This document shows positions 28,326-36,827 of a stretch of DNA of 64,000 nt, piece by piece. The stretch's first letter is position 1. Each line of letters starts with the position of its first letter. The translations under genes were made by a program, and so were the position numbers. Source of the stretch: Hufsiella arboris (GTDB lineage Bacteria > Bacteroidota > Bacteroidia > Sphingobacteriales > Sphingobacteriaceae); contig NZ_WVHT01000001.1 in NCBI RefSeq assembly GCF_009834875.1, positions 777,136-841,135 of the forward strand. Reading direction: 5' to 3'. The notes under the pieces were generated by a model. The model was not told where the DNA came from. It worked only from the letters and a program-made list of their open reading frames with translations, and searched no databases.

Positions 28326-29438
28326 ATGAAAAGCAACGACAATACCAGGCGGTCATTTATTAAAAATATTTCGGTTGGAGTGGGAGCTGCAGCCCTCGCG
28401 CCAAATCTCTCCTTTCTTGAAGCCTGCGCTTCAACTGTAGAGAACAAAAAGCTTGGAATCGCATTGATTGGGTTGGGCGGTTATGCCGGTGGCCAGCTTG
28501 CTCCAGCCCTTCAGAAAACTAAAAATTGCTACTTGGCCGGTATCGTAACAGGAACGCCTTCCAAAGAAGCGACATGGTCTCAGCAGTATAACATTCCGCA
28601 GAAGAACATATATAATTACGGGAACTTCGATGAAATTGCGAAAAACAAAGACATTGACATCGTTTACATTGTGCTGCCCGTTTCAATGCACAAGGAGTTT
28701 ACTATTCGGGGTGCCAAGGCAGGCAAACATGTAATTTGTGAAAAGCCTATGGCACTCAATGCAGCGGACTGCCAATTAATGATCGATGCCTGCAAAAAAG
28801 CAGACCGAATGCTTTCTATCGGATACCGGCTGCATTTTGAGCCTTATAATATGGAGATGATGCGCCTGGGGCAGAAACAAGTTTTTGGTAAAGTGCAAAC
28901 TATCGAAGCTGAAAACGGATTTGTATACGGCGGAGATCCGAATGCTTGGCGCCTAAAAAAAGCCCTATCTGGCGGCGGCGCTTTAATGGATATGGGAGTT
29001 TACGCCATCCAGGGAGCACGCTATGTTACCGGGGAGGAACCGCTTTACGTTACAGCCCGCCAGGAAAAGACAAAACCAGAGCTGTTCAAGGATGTTGACG
29101 AAACGATTTTCTGGAAACTTGAGTTTCCGTCTGGTGCCGTTTCAAATGGAAAATCCAGCTACAACAATAATTGGGGAAGGTTGGAAGCCAAAGCCCAAAA
29201 TGGAAAATTCTGGCTGGAGCCGGCCTATGCCTATGGCGGACAGGCGGGCGGAACCAGTAAAGGAGAGTTTAACTTTCCGCACATCGTTCAGCAAGCCGCA
29301 CAAATGGATGATTTCGCGCAATGTGTTTTAAATAAGAAACAAACGAGAGTTCCCGGCGAGGAGGGGATGAAAGATATGAAGGTGGTTGACGCGATTTACC
29401 GAAGCCTTCAATCTGGTAAGCGCGAGAAAATCGTTTAG
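28326..29438 (+). CDS. Gfo/Idh/MocA family oxidoreductase with Tat-like signal
   Basis: A 370-residue protein. The N-terminus has a twin-arginine motif (TRRSFIKN) followed by a hydrophobic stretch ending near ACAS, suggesting Tat export with folded cofactor. The Rossmann domain has IALIGLGGYAGGQL, then YIVLPVSMHKEF and the family's VICEKPMALN. The C-terminal GFO_IDH_MocA domain has LSGGGALMDMGVYAIQGARY with catalytic-region residues. It resembles periplasmic glucose-fructose-oxidoreductase-like enzymes with tightly bound NADP. The substrate is a sugar or sugar derivative and cannot be specified. It lies alone upstream of the luciferase-like gene. Confidence 0.88.
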   Translation: MKSNDNTRRSFIKNISVGVGAAALAPNLSFLEACASTVENKKLGIALIGLGGYAGGQLAPALQKTKNCYLAGIVTGTPSKEATWSQQYNIPQKNIYNYGNFDEIAKNKDIDIVYIVLPVSMHKEFTIRGAKAGKHVICEKPMALNAADCQLMIDACKKADRMLSIGYRLHFEPYNMEMMRLGQKQVFGKVQTIEAENGFVYGGDPNAWRLKKALSGGGALMDMGVYAIQGARYVTGEEPLYVTARQEKTKPELFKDVDETIFWKLEFPSGAVSNGKSSYNNNWGRLEAKAQNGKFWLEPAYAYGGQAGGTSKGEFNFPHIVQQAAQMDDFAQCVLNKKQTRVPGEEGMKDMKVVDAIYRSLQSGKREKIV

Positions 29439-29491
29439 TAATCCTTCTGCCATAAAACGGCCCAACAGATAAATCCCGAAAACGCATACTT

Positions 29492-29499
29492 TAGTTTTG
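29492..29499 (+). promoter_or_regulatory. -7 element TAGTTTTG upstream of the luciferase-like gene
   Basis: It matches TAnnTTTG. It includes the in-frame TTG at 29497, which argues that this TTG is not a start codon and that the ATG at 29512 is. Confidence 0.4.
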
Positions 29500-29511
29500 C
29501 GTTCAGGAAAT

Positions 29512-30519
29512 ATGGATTTATCACAAGTCAAACTGAGCGTACTCGATCAGTCGCCTGTTAGAAAAGGCGTAACAGCGAATCAGGCTTTACAGGAAACAGT
29601 AGAACTGGCAAAATTTACCGATAAGCTTGGCTATACACGGTTTTGGGTATCTGAGCACCATAATACAACGAGTTTGGCCGGATCAACACCGGAGGTTCTA
29701 ATCGCACATTTGGCCGGCCAAACAAAAAATCTTCGCCTTGGATCAGGGGGTGTTATGCTGCCTAATCACAGTTCATTAAAGGTGGCCGAAAATTTTCGCA
29801 TGCTTGAGGCCCTGTTCCCCGGAAGGATTGATTTAGGTTTGGGCCGGGCTCCCGGCACCGACCGCATTACCGCATCATTGCTAAATCCTTCGAACCGCTG
29901 GGCTGAACAAGACTTTATCGAACAGTTGGTTGACCTGCAGCATTACCTGAACGATACTGCTGAACCTGGTACCATTCAGGAAAAGATTTTCGCTATCCCG
30001 AAAGCCGAAACGATTCCGCCTATGTGGCTGTTGACTTCCAGTGGCCAAAGCGGCTTGTTCGCCGCGCACTTTGGGATGGGAATGGCATTTGCTCATTTCA
30101 TTAATCCGAATGGTGGTCCGGAAGCAGTAAAGATGTATCGCGATAGGTTTAAGCCTTCGGCAGATCTTTCTTCACCACAAGAGCTGCTCGCTATTTTTAT
30201 TTTCGTTTCGGAAGATGAAGAAAAGATTAAGCGGCAGCAGGCGGTCATGGATTTCAGGTTTATCCAGTTGGAACGTGGCGGTAGCTTAATGCCCTTGTCC
30301 TACGAAGATGTGAAAGATCTTTCATATAGTCCAGCAGAATTGGAACGCATTCAATATAACCGGCGACGGACAATTGTAGGAACGCCTGACGAGGTGAAAC
30401 TAAAGCTAATCGCTTTGCTCCATCACTATGATGTAAGTGAGCTGATGGCTGTTACTATAACGGAAGATTTCGACGATCGTCTGCAATCGTATAAATTATT
30501 GGCAAAGACATTTTTATAA
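29512..30519 (+). CDS. LLM class flavin-dependent oxidoreductase (MsnO8-like)
   Basis: A luciferase-like TIM-barrel monooxygenase using reduced FMN or F420-type flavin. The N-terminus LSVLDQSPVRKG is typical of the MsnO8 subgroup. It is followed by GYTRFWVSEHHNTTSLAGSTPEVLIAHLAGQT and LRLGSGGVMLPNHSSLKVAENFRMLEALFPGRIDLGLGRAPG. Length from the ATG is 335 residues. The substrate is unknown. Its stop overlaps the convergent YdeI-like gene by 6 nt. Confidence 0.9.
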   Translation: MDLSQVKLSVLDQSPVRKGVTANQALQETVELAKFTDKLGYTRFWVSEHHNTTSLAGSTPEVLIAHLAGQTKNLRLGSGGVMLPNHSSLKVAENFRMLEALFPGRIDLGLGRAPGTDRITASLLNPSNRWAEQDFIEQLVDLQHYLNDTAEPGTIQEKIFAIPKAETIPPMWLLTSSGQSGLFAAHFGMGMAFAHFINPNGGPEAVKMYRDRFKPSADLSSPQELLAIFIFVSEDEEKIKRQQAVMDFRFIQLERGGSLMPLSYEDVKDLSYSPAELERIQYNRRRTIVGTPDEVKLKLIALLHHYDVSELMAVTITEDFDDRLQSYKLLAKTFL

Positions 30520-31023
30520 CCGATTATCCCGTTCGGCACGAATCATTTCGCCATAATCCATGCCGCGGAGCATTGCGTTCAACGTCATGGCTATTCGTTT
30601 GGCTTTGGTTGCTTCCGTTTTAGCTGTCAGGATCCATTTGCTGTAATAGTGCTGGTGCGAACGCGGCATTTTGTTAAACTTTTCAAAAGCTACGGGCTCT
30701 TCTTCAAGACAGGCGATCAGATCGGCGTCTATTTCAAGTACAGATTCGTCCAATTCGAATTCCAGTGAAACGGTTGCTCCCCTTTCCTTTCTGAGAGCTT
30801 TGCGTATATCCGCTTTTAATGGAATGATGAAGTTTCCCTCCCCCATCGGCAACAAACTTACTTGTTTAATTAGTAAATGGTCGATTTTTCCTTTCACGCG
30901 AAAAGATGTTTTCCGACCGGAACATAGTTGTTCGGCAATATCTGCCGGTACATCTATGTAACTCCAGCCGGTTTTTTCTCCCTGCTCGTTAAACTGGTTT
31001 ATGATGGTTTGATACTGGATCAT
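30514..31023 (-). CDS. DUF1905/YdeI (OmpD-associated) family protein
   Basis: A 169-residue protein. Residues 1-90 form a DUF1905-type beta-barrel-like domain (WSYIDVPADIAEQL, FRVKGKIDHLLIKQVSLLPMGEGNFIIPL, IRKALRKERGATVSLEFE). Residues 110-169 form a YdeI/OmpD-associated segment (LEEEPVAFEKFNKMPRSHQHYYSKWILTAKTEATKAKRI). YdeI relatives have been tied to antimicrobial-peptide or bacteriocin tolerance, but mechanism is unclear and should not be assumed here. It has no signal peptide, so it is probably cytosolic. Confidence 0.82.
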   Translation of the reverse strand: MIQYQTIINQFNEQGEKTGWSYIDVPADIAEQLCSGRKTSFRVKGKIDHLLIKQVSLLPMGEGNFIIPLKADIRKALRKERGATVSLEFELDESVLEIDADLIACLEEEPVAFEKFNKMPRSHQHYYSKWILTAKTEATKAKRIAMTLNAMLRGMDYGEMIRAERDNRL

Positions 31024-31728
31024 TAGTAAATCTGAACGATAGTTTTATTAAGCTTATAACAATCCAAATTTAAACGTCTTTGAAAAAACCAGCAAGAATG
31101 TTGATGAAAATGCGGTTATTCCAGGTTTGTATACCCCCTTCATTTTAAACGCGATGGTAAAGGCAACCCCGAGGCATGAGTGTTACAGTGGACAGCTGGC
31201 CTGATTACTGATAGGTGTTATCCGACCTTTCCCAGATCATCGATTATTTTGATAAAAGCATTATTGCTGGATAGCAGCCATAATCGCTTGTTTGTTAGTA
31301 GCGAATATAACGTGAACCACTTTCATCTAAAGTATAAAAACCTGTCTGTAACAACACGTTAATATCTAAGCCAATTGTTATATTTCTATTAAAATCAAAA
31401 AAACTGTTGCATTAAATAAATTTTATTAGAACTTTTGCAGCGATTTAAACGAGTAATTCACTGTAAGTCAAAAGACACCGGGATGAACGTATCTACTTAC
31501 ATATCTGCAAATGACATTGAAAACCAGACTGGTTATGTAATTTGCATTGCCGAGAAAACTACAAACCAAAAGTTAGTTTTAAGGCACCGACGACCGTTTA
31601 TGCCAAGAGTTTGACTTGGCCTTACCTCTCAACAATAATCGCATCGGGCGGTTAAACAATCAATCAACTAATTTTAACAACCAGACTGGAAAAAGTCTAT
31701 CCGTTTTAAAACGGTTTGTTTAGTTACA
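31024..31728 (+). other. Gene-free stretch before the arginine operon
   Basis: About 700 nt without a supported gene. It contains short unsupported ORFs (31180-31362; 31483-31614) and a perfect palindrome just before the first operon gene (listed separately). A weak promoter-like AACTTTTG follows a TTG near 31405. I see no tRNA or terminator. Confidence 0.6.
31701..31714. promoter_or_regulatory. Perfect 14-bp palindrome before the arginine operon
   Basis: CCGTTTTAAAACGG is perfectly self-complementary and ends 14 nt before the ATG at 31729. It could be an operator. No T-run follows, so it is not an intrinsic terminator. The regulator is unknown. Confidence 0.45.
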
Positions 31729-32454
31729 ATGGAAATAACCGATTTTGTTGTAATCCCTGCAACAGATAAACATACAAATTACGCCCTTCAGATCGTAGAC
31801 GAGATGGAGGAATCTGCCAAGGCACGAGGGACGGGAATTGCCCGCCGCTCGCCTGATTACGTAGCTCAGAAAATGCTGGAAGGGAAAGCCGTAATAGCTT
31901 TGCATAAAGACGGCACATGGGCAGGATTTTGTTACATCGAAACCTGGAGCCACGGCGATTTTGTGGCCAATTCAGGCTTAATAGTCAATCCTATCTATCG
32001 GAAAGCCGGACTGGCAAAGGCGATCAAAAAACGCATTTTCGAATTATCACGCGAGAAATATCCAAAAGCAAAAATCTTTGGGTTAACAACCGGCCTGGCT
32101 GTAATGAAAATCAATTCTGAGCTAGGTTACGAACCTGTGACCTATTCCGAGTTAACACAGGATGAAAATTTCTGGAAAGGCTGCCAGAGCTGCGTAAACT
32201 TCGACATCCTGACGATGAAGGAACGGAAAAACTGCATGTGTACAGCCATGCTTTGGGATCCGGAAGAAAAAGCGAAGGAAATTGAGGAAAAAATGCGCCT
32301 GGCGAAAGAACAGGAAGAAAAAGAAAAAACCGAACAGATGACTAAAGTTTCAAGGAAGGCCACCTTGCTGGAACGTATTGAAGCTAAATTACGGGGTTCG
32401 CTTAAAATGATGCTTGGTATATCTGCGTTACTAATTAAAATAATTCAACATTAA
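31729..32454 (+). CDS. GNAT acetyltransferase with Cys cluster; candidate N-acylglutamate synthase
   Basis: A 241-residue GNAT protein. The acyl-CoA pyrophosphate loop is NPIYRKAGLAKAI (R91, G94, A96), after WAGFCYIETW and NSGLIVNP. Downstream of the GNAT core is a Cys cluster (C152, C155, C169, C171; CxxC and CxC) that may bind metal. A charged coiled coil (about residues 178-206) and a hydrophobic C-terminus follow. It is the first gene of the arginine operon, about 60 nt before argG. Because no classical argA or argJ is seen, it may catalyse acylation of glutamate. That is inference from position. Confidence 0.75.
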   Translation: MEITDFVVIPATDKHTNYALQIVDEMEESAKARGTGIARRSPDYVAQKMLEGKAVIALHKDGTWAGFCYIETWSHGDFVANSGLIVNPIYRKAGLAKAIKKRIFELSREKYPKAKIFGLTTGLAVMKINSELGYEPVTYSELTQDENFWKGCQSCVNFDILTMKERKNCMCTAMLWDPEEKAKEIEEKMRLAKEQEEKEKTEQMTKVSRKATLLERIEAKLRGSLKMMLGISALLIKIIQH

Positions 32455-32515
32455 ATAACTTGAGTAAGGTATGAGTCAGTCTCAATACTAAATACTCGCT
32501 ACTCAATACTAAGAA
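32455..32515 (+). repeat. Short AATACT/ACTC-type direct repeats before argG
   Basis: The spacer contains several tandem-like AATACT and ACTC words (TCAATACTAAATACTCGC and CTCAATACTAAG). Similar simple spacers occur in many Bacteroidota intergenic regions. No function is evident. Confidence 0.5.
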
Positions 32516-33709
32516 ATGGCAAAGAAAAAAGTAGTTTTAGCGTTCAGCGGAGGATTGGATACCTCGTTTTGTTGTATTTATCTTTCAAAAGATCGCGACC
32601 TGGAAGTTCATTCGGTCATCGTGAACACAGGCGGTTTTTCAGACGAAGAACTAAAAACTATCGAAGAACGCGCTTATGCTTTAGGCGTTGCATCACATGC
32701 GGTAGTTGACGAAACCGAGAACTATTACGAAAGCTGTATTAAATACCTGGTTTTCGGAAACGTGTTGAAAAATGCGACCTATCCACTGTCTGTAAGTGCT
32801 GAACGGGTGAGCCAGGCTACCGCGATTGCCAATTACGTAAAGAAGATAGGTGCTGATTATGTGGCGCACGGATCAACTGGAGCAGGTAACGACCAGGTTC
32901 GTTTTGATATGATCTTTAATATCCTGATTCCGGGTGTCGAAATTATCACCCCTATTCGCGATCTGAAATTGTCCCGCGAAGCGGAAATTGAATATTTAAA
33001 CAATCATGGCGTGGAGTATAGCGCTGAAAAAGCCAGGTACTCGATCAACAAAGGCATTTGGGGTACGTCTGTTGGTGGAAAAGAAACATTAACTTCTCAT
33101 GATACACTTCCTGAAGAGGCCTGGCCAACGCAGGTTACGTCAACTGATTCGAAACGTATTGAACTGACTTTCGAAAAGGGCGAATTAGTGGCTTTGGACG
33201 GCGAAAAAATAAAACCGACTGCTGCGATACAAAGGCTTCAGGCAATCGCCCAGCCATACGGAATAGGTCGTGATATTCACGTAGGTGACACCATTATCGG
33301 AATAAAAGGTCGCGTTGGCTTTGAAGCAGCGGCTCCGGTTATCATTATCAAGGCGCACCATATGCTGGAAAAACATACGTTAACGAAATGGCAATTAAGC
33401 TGGAAAGATCAGTTGTCTTCGTTTTACGGAAACTGGCTGCATGAAGGGCAATTTCATGATCCGATTATGCGAAACATTGAAGCGTTTTTAACCGACACTC
33501 AAAAAACCGTTAGCGGTAAAGTGTTTGTGGAATTGAATCCTTACCGTTTTCAGATTATTGGCATTGAATCAAAACATGATTTAATGAGCAGCAAGTTCGG
33601 CAGCTACGGCGAAATGAATAACGCCTGGACTGGCGAAGATGTAAAAGGATTTTCAAAAATATTTGGCAACCAGGTAATGATTTACCATAAAGTGAACGGC
33701 GAAGATTAG
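32516..33709 (+). CDS. argG: Argininosuccinate synthase
   Basis: ArgG joins citrulline and aspartate with ATP to give argininosuccinate. The N-terminal PP-loop is KKVVLAFSGGLDTSFC. Family segments include SAERVSQATAIANYVKKIGADYVAHGSTGAGNDQVRFD and YSINKGIWGTSVGGKE. Length 397 is standard. It lies between the first GNAT and the cupin gene (2 nt gap) in the arginine operon. Confidence 0.97.
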   Translation: MAKKKVVLAFSGGLDTSFCCIYLSKDRDLEVHSVIVNTGGFSDEELKTIEERAYALGVASHAVVDETENYYESCIKYLVFGNVLKNATYPLSVSAERVSQATAIANYVKKIGADYVAHGSTGAGNDQVRFDMIFNILIPGVEIITPIRDLKLSREAEIEYLNNHGVEYSAEKARYSINKGIWGTSVGGKETLTSHDTLPEEAWPTQVTSTDSKRIELTFEKGELVALDGEKIKPTAAIQRLQAIAQPYGIGRDIHVGDTIIGIKGRVGFEAAAPVIIIKAHHMLEKHTLTKWQLSWKDQLSSFYGNWLHEGQFHDPIMRNIEAFLTDTQKTVSGKVFVELNPYRFQIIGIESKHDLMSSKFGSYGEMNNAWTGEDVKGFSKIFGNQVMIYHKVNGED

Positions 33710-33711
33710 CT

Positions 33712-34056
33712 ATGAACACAATTTCTAAAGAAAACTGTGAACATTATAAATGGGGCGATAACTGCGATGGATGGGTGTTGGTAGATACCGACGAACGATC
33801 AGTGAAGCAGGAGTTAATGCCTCCAAATGCCAATGAGCAGTTCCACTATCATCAGTTCGCCACACAGTTTTTTTATATCCTGAAAGGCAGTGCGATGTTT
33901 TACATCGATGGCAGCATCCAGATGCTCAACGCCGGACAAGGAATAGAAGTTCATCCCAAACAAAAACACCGGATCAGCAATCATAGCGAGGCAGACCTGG
34001 AATTTATTTTATACTCTCATCCTTCAACTAAAAATGACCGTATCAACTGCGACTAA
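33712..34056 (+). CDS. Cupin domain protein
   Basis: A single-domain cupin of 114 residues. Cupin motif 1 is NEQFHYHQFATQFFYILKGSAMFYIDG (two His and a Glu-position substitution by Gln). Motif 2 is IEVHPKQKHRISN. It could bind a metal and a small carboxylate. It begins 2 nt after argG and overlaps the following GNAT gene by 23 nt, so it is tightly embedded in the operon. Whether it senses or binds an arginine-pathway intermediate is unknown. Confidence 0.8.
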   Translation: MNTISKENCEHYKWGDNCDGWVLVDTDERSVKQELMPPNANEQFHYHQFATQFFYILKGSAMFYIDGSIQMLNAGQGIEVHPKQKHRISNHSEADLEFILYSHPSTKNDRINCD

Positions 34057-34543
34057 TATTGATTTTGAAATCAAATGGCTTCATGCTCAGGAGGCAGATC
34101 TTGTTGTGGATCTGTTTGATCAATATCGCGTTTTTTACAAGCAGCCATCTGATAAGAAGCTGGCCAAACAATTTATAAAAACCCGCTTACAACATAACGA
34201 GTCAATCATTTTCGTTGCTTTGGCGGTTAACGAAGACGGAACAAAAAGGCCTGTCGGTTTTACGCAGCTTTACCCGATGTATTCATCCCGCTTCGCAGTG
34301 AAGAACTGGATTTTAAATGATTTTTTTGTTCAGGAAGAATATCGCAAAGCAGGTATCGGACGAAGTCTGTTAAATACTTCAATAAAATTTGCAAGGGATC
34401 ATGGCGCATCGATAGTAAAAATCGAGACAGCAGTTGATAACTTCAAAGCGCAAAGCCTTTATGAAGCCACAGGGTTTGAAAAACAGGGAGCATCTACCGA
34501 GTTTTTAACTTACCATATTAACGTACGCAGCTATGGCAAGTAA
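34034..34543 (+). CDS. GNAT N-acetyltransferase (second in arginine operon)
   Basis: A 169-residue GNAT protein. The acyl-CoA loop is VQEEYRKAGIGRSLLN (R104, G107, G109). It is preceded by PVGFTQLYPMYSSRFAVKNWILNDFF and followed by DNFKAQSLYEATGFEKQG, all typical of the fold. It overlaps the cupin upstream (23 nt) and argC downstream (11 nt), so expression is coupled. Overlap with argC makes it a second candidate for the N-acylglutamate-forming step, although small GNATs of this shape also acetylate amines or proteins. Confidence 0.8.
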   Translation: MTVSTATNIDFEIKWLHAQEADLVVDLFDQYRVFYKQPSDKKLAKQFIKTRLQHNESIIFVALAVNEDGTKRPVGFTQLYPMYSSRFAVKNWILNDFFVQEEYRKAGIGRSLLNTSIKFARDHGASIVKIETAVDNFKAQSLYEATGFEKQGASTEFLTYHINVRSYGK

Positions 34544-35546
34544 GATCAAAACAGGAATCGTTGGCGGTGCCGGATATACCGGTGGTGAACTTTTACGTAT
34601 TCTGATTAATCACCCTTATGTTGATATCGCTTTTGTTAACAGCAGCAGCAACGCCGGTAATTATATTTCAGATGTCCATACCGATCTTTTTGGCGATACC
34701 GATTTGAAATTTAGCAGTGAAATATCGCAGGATATCGATGTACTTTTTTTATGCGTCGGTCACGGAGATGCGGTTAAGTTTTTGCAGGCAAATCCAATCG
34801 ATCAAAAAATCAAGGTAATTGATTTAAGCCAGGATTTTAGATTAGCTGCAATCCCTAATGATCAATCTGTTAACCGAAAATTCGTTTACGGATTACCTGA
34901 GTTAAATAAAGACGCAGTCAAATCAGCTGAAAACATTGCCAATCCGGGTTGTTTTGCAACTTGCATTCAATTGGGTTTGTTGCCGCTGGCATCAAAAGGT
35001 CTATTAACAGCTGAAGTGCATATAAACGCGATCACAGGATCAACCGGCGCAGGACAAAGTTTATCGCAGACCTCTCACTTCACATGGAGAAATAATAACT
35101 TATCCGTTTACAAAGCGTTCGGACATCAGCATTTAAATGAGATCAGCCAATCGATAAAGCAGTTGCAGCCGGAGTTCCCGCTTCATTCAAAAGATGTTCA
35201 ATCGCCGTTAAACTTTATACCTCAACGCGGAGATTTTACACGGGGAATATTTGCAGCCATATACACTGACTGTGACTTAAGCCTGGAGCAAGCGCAGGAT
35301 TTATATGAAGAATTTTATGCAGAGGCGGCATTCACACATATCAGCAAAAAGAACATTGATTTGAAGCAAGTGGTGAATACCAACAAATGCATTATCCATT
35401 TAGAAAAACACGATAACAAACTTTTTATCATCAGCATCATGGATAATCTATTAAAAGGCGCCAGCGGCCAGGCAGTGCAAAATATGAATTTGATGTTTGA
35501 AATTGAGGAAACGGCGGGGTTGAGGCTGAAAGGTGTAGGATTTTAA
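34533..35546 (+). CDS. argC: N-acyl-gamma-glutamyl-phosphate reductase
   Basis: ArgC reduces N-acylglutamyl phosphate to the semialdehyde with NADPH. It has 337 residues. The nucleotide-binding start is KTGIVGGAGYTGGELLRIL. The catalytic Cys is in NPGCFATCIQLGLLPL. HLNEISQ and FIPQRGDFTRGIFA belong to the C-terminal substrate domain. The start overlaps the GNAT gene by 11 nt. The acyl group (acetyl or succinyl) is not evident from ArgC itself. Confidence 0.95.
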   Translation: MASKIKTGIVGGAGYTGGELLRILINHPYVDIAFVNSSSNAGNYISDVHTDLFGDTDLKFSSEISQDIDVLFLCVGHGDAVKFLQANPIDQKIKVIDLSQDFRLAAIPNDQSVNRKFVYGLPELNKDAVKSAENIANPGCFATCIQLGLLPLASKGLLTAEVHINAITGSTGAGQSLSQTSHFTWRNNNLSVYKAFGHQHLNEISQSIKQLQPEFPLHSKDVQSPLNFIPQRGDFTRGIFAAIYTDCDLSLEQAQDLYEEFYAEAAFTHISKKNIDLKQVVNTNKCIIHLEKHDNKLFIISIMDNLLKGASGQAVQNMNLMFEIEETAGLRLKGVGF

Positions 35547-35550
35547 TTAC

Positions 35551-35612
35551 TGTCATGCTGACGAAGGAAGCATCTGCGCGTTGAAACAGATCCTTCGTTC
35601 CTCAGGATGACA
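35551..35612 (+). repeat. Palindromic REP-like element, copy 1 (between argC and argD)
   Basis: Imperfect inverted repeat with arms TGTCATGCTGACGAAGGAAG... and ...CGTTCCTCAGGATGACA, each about 25 nt around a short loop. A near-identical copy follows at 36752-36814. This resembles dispersed palindromes I associate with Bacteroidota genomes. Confidence 0.8.
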
Positions 35613-35625
35613 AAACAACAAAAAA

Positions 35626-36762
35626 ATGAACTTATTCGACGTATACCCATTAAACAACATAGAAATCACCAAAGCCAGAGGTTCTAACGTTTGGGATGCA
35701 GATGGCACGGAATATTTAGACTTGTACGGCGGCCATGCCGTGATCTCAATTGGCCACACGCATCCGCACTATGTTAAGCGATTAACTGACCAGTTGAACA
35801 AAGTTGGGTTTTACTCGAACTCTGTAAAAATCCCGATTCAACAACAACTGGCAGAGAAGCTTGGTAAAGTTTCAGGTAAGACTGATTATCAGCTCTTCCT
35901 ATGTAATTCCGGCGCAGAAGCGAACGAGAATGCGTTAAAACTTGCATCGTTTTATAACGGCCGCAGTAAGGTTATTGCTTTTAAAGGAGCATTCCATGGA
36001 CGAACTTCGCTGGCCGTTTCGGCTACCGACAATCCGAAAATCATTGCTCCCGTTAACGAAACTGACAATATTATCTTTCTTCCCCATAACGATGAACAGG
36101 CGTTAGAAAAGGCTTTCACTGATTTTGGAGGCGAAATTTCATCAGTAATTATAGAAGGCATTCAGGGCGTCGGCGGGATTAAGGTAGCTTCAGAAAGTTT
36201 TCTGCAAAAGATCCGTTCATTATGCGATCAGTATAATGCTGTGTTCATTGCAGATTCTGTTCAGTGCGGTTATGGCAGAACTGGTAAATTTTACTCACAT
36301 GATTTCGCGGATGTTGATGCCGATATTTATTCGATGGCGAAAGGAATGGGTAATGGTTTTCCTGTGGGTGGAATTTCAATTTCTCCGAAATTTAAGCCAT
36401 GGCATGGGATGCTGGGAACTACTTTCGGCGGCAATCATCTTGCTTGCGCCGCAGCGCTTGCTGTACTGGAAGTAATGGAGCAGGATAACCTGATGACAAA
36501 TGCCGAAACAGTTGGAAATTACCTGATTTCAGAATTGAAGAAATTTGAGTCGATTAAGGAAGTTCGCGGTCGCGGCCTGATGATTGGAATCGATTTGCCT
36601 GAAGAACTGGTGTCTGTTAAAAAGGATTTATTGTTCAAACATAAAATATTTACCGGCGAAGCGAAACCCAATGTGATCAGGTTATTGCCTGCGTTGAATT
36701 TAACGAAATCGCATGCTGATCATTTTTTGGAAGCGTTCCGTTCATTATTACTGTCATGCTGA
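35626..36762 (+). CDS. argD: N-acylornithine aminotransferase (class III PLP)
   Basis: ArgD converts N-acylglutamate semialdehyde to N-acylornithine. It has 378 residues. NSGAEAN (94-100) and FHGRT (123-127) are PLP/substrate segments. D210 and the PLP Lys (K239, in YSMAKGMGNGFPVGG) are present. The usual DEVQ is DSVQ here, so the Glu after Asp is replaced by Ser. The last four residues before the stop (LLSC) and the TGA itself are encoded by a palindromic repeat that starts inside the gene, so the native C-terminus was probably replaced. Confidence 0.93.
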   Translation: MNLFDVYPLNNIEITKARGSNVWDADGTEYLDLYGGHAVISIGHTHPHYVKRLTDQLNKVGFYSNSVKIPIQQQLAEKLGKVSGKTDYQLFLCNSGAEANENALKLASFYNGRSKVIAFKGAFHGRTSLAVSATDNPKIIAPVNETDNIIFLPHNDEQALEKAFTDFGGEISSVIIEGIQGVGGIKVASESFLQKIRSLCDQYNAVFIADSVQCGYGRTGKFYSHDFADVDADIYSMAKGMGNGFPVGGISISPKFKPWHGMLGTTFGGNHLACAAALAVLEVMEQDNLMTNAETVGNYLISELKKFESIKEVRGRGLMIGIDLPEELVSVKKDLLFKHKIFTGEAKPNVIRLLPALNLTKSHADHFLEAFRSLLLSC

Positions 36763-36814
36763 CGAAGGAAGCATCTGAATGAATGAAACAGATCCTTCGT
36801 TCCTCAGGATGACA
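36752..36814 (+). repeat. Palindromic REP-like element, copy 2 (spans argD stop)
   Basis: Second copy of the 35551-35612 element, in the same orientation and differing mainly in the loop. It begins inside argD, whose stop codon TGA at 36760-36762 is supplied by the repeat. It ends 13 nt before argF'. Confidence 0.8.
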
Positions 36815-36827
36815 AAATACTAGAAAA

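Noticed and set aside
31180..31362. 60-codon ORF
   Set aside because: No family resemblance or promoter; likely chance in gene-free sequence.
31483..31614. 43-codon ORF upstream of the arginine operon
   Set aside because: No family, no conserved context and low-complexity surroundings; nothing supports translation.
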